DNA of 35,345 nucleotides from Acanthamoeba sp. SK_2022b (lineage: Eukaryota > Discosea > Longamoebia > Acanthamoebidae). The DNA lies in contig JANDJZ010000423.1 in assembly GCA_027943245.1 (NCBI GenBank), forward strand, positions 1-35,345. Direction: 5' to 3'. The notes below the pieces were generated by a model, which was given only the letters and a program-made list of their open reading frames with translations, made no database searches and had not been told where the DNA came from. Shown in pieces: positions 32,819-35,345 of this stretch (the stretch's first letter is position 1; the number at the start of each line of letters is the position of its first letter). The position numbers and the translations under genes were made by a program.

Positions 32819-34189
32819 TCATTGTTTGGTGGTGTCAGCTTCTTGTGGTGAGCGCCGCGCGAACAGGGCCACGATCTCGCGTGCCACGGGCTCAGGGTTG
32901 TCGAGGTGTGGGTGATGACCGCCCGCCACGACGACCTCCCTCGCGACCTGCTTGGCCACCACCTGCTTGCGGATCGGGTAGAGCTGCTTGAAAAGGGGCT
33001 CATAGTCGGTGAAGAGGAAGCCCTGGTCGCCCAGCACCACCATGATGGGACACGTGATCCGCTCAAGGCACTGGGCCACCTGCTCCTCGCTCATGCGCAG
33101 CAGCGACGAACATCGCAGGCTTCGGTCCTGGCTGAACACCACCCCGTTGTCCACCTGTGAGATGCGTGCGTAATGTGCGTTAGTCGGCAGTCGATGGACA
33201 TCAGCACACTCGTTGCGTTATTATGTAAGCGAGGATGTAAAGCTCTGGACCACCTTCTGAATGGACCGGGCCACGAGCTTGACGACCGACTCTCGCTTCA
33301 TCTGCGGCTGGCTCTCGCACCAGCGATCTACGGCGGCTTCGAAATCGGCGTAGACGGGCGGGCTCCTCGAGTGGACCATCTGATTGGGGGGGGGGTTGAA
33401 GGAATGACGCAGGACGACCATCATGTGACATCATGAGCCCATGCGTGCACGTTTATGGATCGCGCACAACGCACCTTGTTTGTGAACATGGCCTTGTTGA
33501 AGTCGTCGACAAAGTTGCTCTTCTTGGGATTGGTCCAAGGGCCCAGGCCCTCCACCACGATGAGGTGTTTCACGCGCGAGGCGTAGAGGCCGGCGATGAT
33601 CGACGTCAGGCCCGCGCCCAGGGAGTGGCCCAGCAGAGAGAACGAGTCCCAGCCCAGCCCGTCTGCAGACCGGAGGAGAGGTGAGCCACAAGCGGCGATG
33701 TCTCGCGCACCAATGCACTGCCACGTCATCAAGAGGGCCGCTGGAGCGCACCAGCGAAGCTGATGATGTCTGGAATGTATTCGAGGAAGTTGTAGGGGCC
33801 CTTGCCCGGCCTGTGTTGGCTCTTGCCGTGTCCCGGCAGGTCGATCGCCACCAACCGAACGTCTTTTGTTGACACATCGCCGATTCACAGGGAACGGGTG
33901 AGACGAGACCAAGACCCAGCAGGACCAAGACCCGCCCGGGTCTTACCGGAAGCGGAGACGAGTAGCGGAGCCAAGTGGTCCCAGGTGGCGGCGTTGTCCA
34001 TCCAACCGTGAACGGCCAAGACCCGGTGCTGCGCGTCTTCTCTTCCCCATGCCTGCACACGTGCTGAGCGATGCGGCAAGTCGAGATGGGGGGGGGCAGC
34101 CGAGGCCAGCAAGGGCAAGTTGAGGGGGCCGGTACCTTGCCTGCGAGAACGAGGTCACTGAAGGCGCTGGTGTGGGTTATTTCGGTCAT
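32819..34189 (-). CDS. Alpha/beta hydrolase, serine hydrolase-like
   Basis: Exons on the minus strand: 34189-34136, 34052-33947, 33862-33752, 33662-33475, 33379-33254, 33154-32819; 306 aa, normal for the fold. In order: VLAVHGWMDNAATWDHLAPLL (oxyanion HGW), VRLVAIDLPGHGKS, YIPDIISFA, the nucleophile elbow LLGHSLGAG (catalytic Ser), VVEGLGPW, a cap region with HSRSPPVYADFEAAVDRW, ITCPIMVVLGDQGFLF (position of the acidic residue) and AGGHHPHLDNPEPVAREI (catalytic His). The pattern is closest to the SERHL/MEST-type serine hydrolases; the natural substrate cannot be told. No signal peptide is visible, so probably cytosolic or peroxisomal. The N-terminal 18 codons come from a short first exon. AATAAA-like motifs follow the stop closely. 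Divergent from the gene at 34636. Confidence 0.9.
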
Positions 34190-34635
34190 TATGCCACGAC
34201 GTTGCAGCGGCAAAGCGACCGCTCTGGCTGGTGTTGCGAACCGAAAGAAAAGCCGGTTTGGGCGAGCGCACGCCGCATGTTATCTCAAAAAAAAAAAACC
34301 AAGAGACCAAGTAGCAAAGCCAAAGAAGTCTAGGGTATGACAGCTAAGATAGACACACATATTTGAAATAAATATATTTCTTTTTGCCAACTGCGCAATT
34401 CATTTCCGTGGTCTTGGTGTGCGCAGACCCTCTGGGCCGGAGGAGCGTGGCTCTGGCGTTGTTGTTCGACCGGCCCTTCTGCTCGCTGCCGGTGGTCTTT
34501 GAGCTTCTATCTCGCGCCTTTTCCTCCTTCTCTACCCTTCCGCAACACTGTTCAGTGGGCGCTGGGCACCAAGAGGGCCACTTGGCAACCATCTATTCGC
34601 TCCATCTCTCTCTTTTGGCGCAACAAGACGCAAGT
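34190..34635. promoter_or_regulatory. Divergent intergenic region (hydrolase / acidic gene)
   Basis: 446 bases between two divergent start codons. Holds an A-run at 34287-34298 and an AT-rich block at 34358-34382 (AAATAAATATATTTC), the only TATA-like sequence. 34400-34635 is an open but ATG-free stretch, probably the 5' leader of the plus-strand gene. Promoter role is inferred from position. Confidence 0.5.
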
Positions 34636-35345
34636 ATGTCTTCGAAGAGGTCCAAACGATCGAAGGAGGCCAAAAGATCGGAGAAGAAGGTCGTGGAGAG
34701 CGAAAGCGATAGCGACACAGAACAACTGCGCCAGCAGCTCGCTCGGCTGGCCAAGGTGAAGAACAGCAAGAAGGGCAAGGGCAAGGGCAAGGACAAGAAG
34801 AAGGATGTCGCCCTCCTTCTGCGCAAGTATCTCGAAATCATCGAGAACGATGAAGAGGAGGAAGATGCGGATCAAGTTGGAGATGATGAGCAGGTGGGCA
34901 CAACGGTTGTAGTGGACACAGACGGCCGGCCTTCCCCTCCCATCTCTAAGAGCGATCCGACCTGCTTCGCAGACACGGAAAAGGGCGGTTTCGAGATCGG
35001 AGAAGAGGACGAGGATGATGATGAGGATGACGATGATTATGAAGAGGAAGAGGAAGAGCTCAGTGCCTCTACCGACGAGGATGGTGTGGGATCTGATGGA
35101 AGCGACAAGCTCTCGCAAGAGGAGCTGCTTGAGGACGTGGAAAAGGAGGCTGAGGATAAGCTGAGCGAGCGATTCCTCGACTACGACAAGGTGTGGGAGT
35201 ATGCCATGGCCACGGTAAGCCCGCCGATGCATCCTTTCCTTCTCTTTTTCCCTTTTGGGTCATCTTTGCGACGCGCTACTTGCTGATTTCTCTTCGCGCA
35301 TGTAGCCCCAAGGCCTGCTGGGCCAGGTGAAGAAGGGCTTCATGC
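34636..35345 (+). CDS. Acidic coiled, unrecognised protein, 3' end outside window
   Basis: Start at the first in-frame ATG, 34636; exon 1 to 35214 (ACG|GTAAGC), exon 2 from 35306 running off the window. The N-terminus is Lys/Ser-rich (MSSKRSKRSKEAKRSEKK, a possible nuclear localisation signal), followed by a heptad-like segment (EQLRQQLARLAKVKN), a GK-repeat stretch (KKGKGKGKDKKKD), LLLRKYLEIIENDEEEEDAD, then a long Asp/Glu-rich region and SERFLDYDKVWEYAMAT. Exon 2 begins PQGLLGQVKKGFM. No domain recognised. The composition resembles nuclear or chromatin-associated acidic proteins, but this is not diagnostic. Confidence 0.75.

Noticed and set aside
34287..34298. Poly(A) tail of a retrotransposed copy
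   Set aside because: No target-site duplication or upstream intronless gene copy is visible.

Overview
The window is nuclear DNA from a protist with GC-rich, intron-dense genes. Exons are about 60-65% GC with strong third-position GC. Introns are mostly 70-150 nt, often with GTACG or GTATG donors, and many carry long CA/GT microsatellites. Together with the gene families (C1-PH-class I PI3K, villin headpiece, F-box/WD repeats, eukaryotic-type histidine kinase remnant) this fits an amoebozoan, most likely Acanthamoeba. That assignment is inference. There is no prokaryotic operon, CRISPR array, tRNA or rRNA that I can support.

Layout, left to right. 1-900 (+): 3' part of a villin-headpiece protein. 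1151-4948 (+): DDX54/Dbp10 DEAD-box RNA helicase, 11 exons. 5160-5822 (+): unrecognised single-exon gene. 5823-7101: intergenic, holding a strongly CpG-depleted island. 7102-8200 (+): KDEL receptor, 4 exons. 8530-13712 (+): C1-PH-class I PI3-kinase, 16 exons. 13879-15135 (+): probable mitochondrial protein of unknown function, 4 exons. 15676-18545 (+): F-box/WD-repeat protein, 13 exons. 18546-19306: convergent spacer. 19307-25677 (-): SAM domain plus tandem AAA+ ATPase, 27 exons. 25678-32818: gene-poor accessory stretch with tandem repeats, CpG-poor islands, a broken histidine kinase, an uncharacterised long ORF, a truncated copy of the neighbouring hydrolase gene and a possible non-LTR retroelement relic. 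32819-34189 (-): alpha/beta hydrolase, 6 exons. 34190-34635: divergent promoter region. 34636-35345 (+): start of an acidic, unrecognised gene running off the window.

Exon models were built by hand from family alignment, splice-site dinucleotides and phase. For the complete multi-exon genes the exon lengths sum to whole codons (helicase 857 aa, KDEL receptor 222 aa, PI3K about 1183 aa, mitochondrial protein 312 aa, F-box/WD about 537 aa, AAA+ 1230 aa, hydrolase 306 aa), which supports the structures. The genes look like unrelated housekeeping and signalling functions: ribosome biogenesis, ER retrieval, phosphoinositide signalling, mitochondrion, ubiquitin targeting and AAA+ remodelling.

The most unusual items are four. 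The PI3K has a DFA in place of DFG and a reduced basic activation loop. The SAM-AAA-AAA protein has a degenerate second ATPase module and two consecutive apparent GC-AG introns. CpG-depleted islands look like old methylated repeats. A partial duplication of the hydrolase 3' end shows a microhomology deletion and lies next to one such island.
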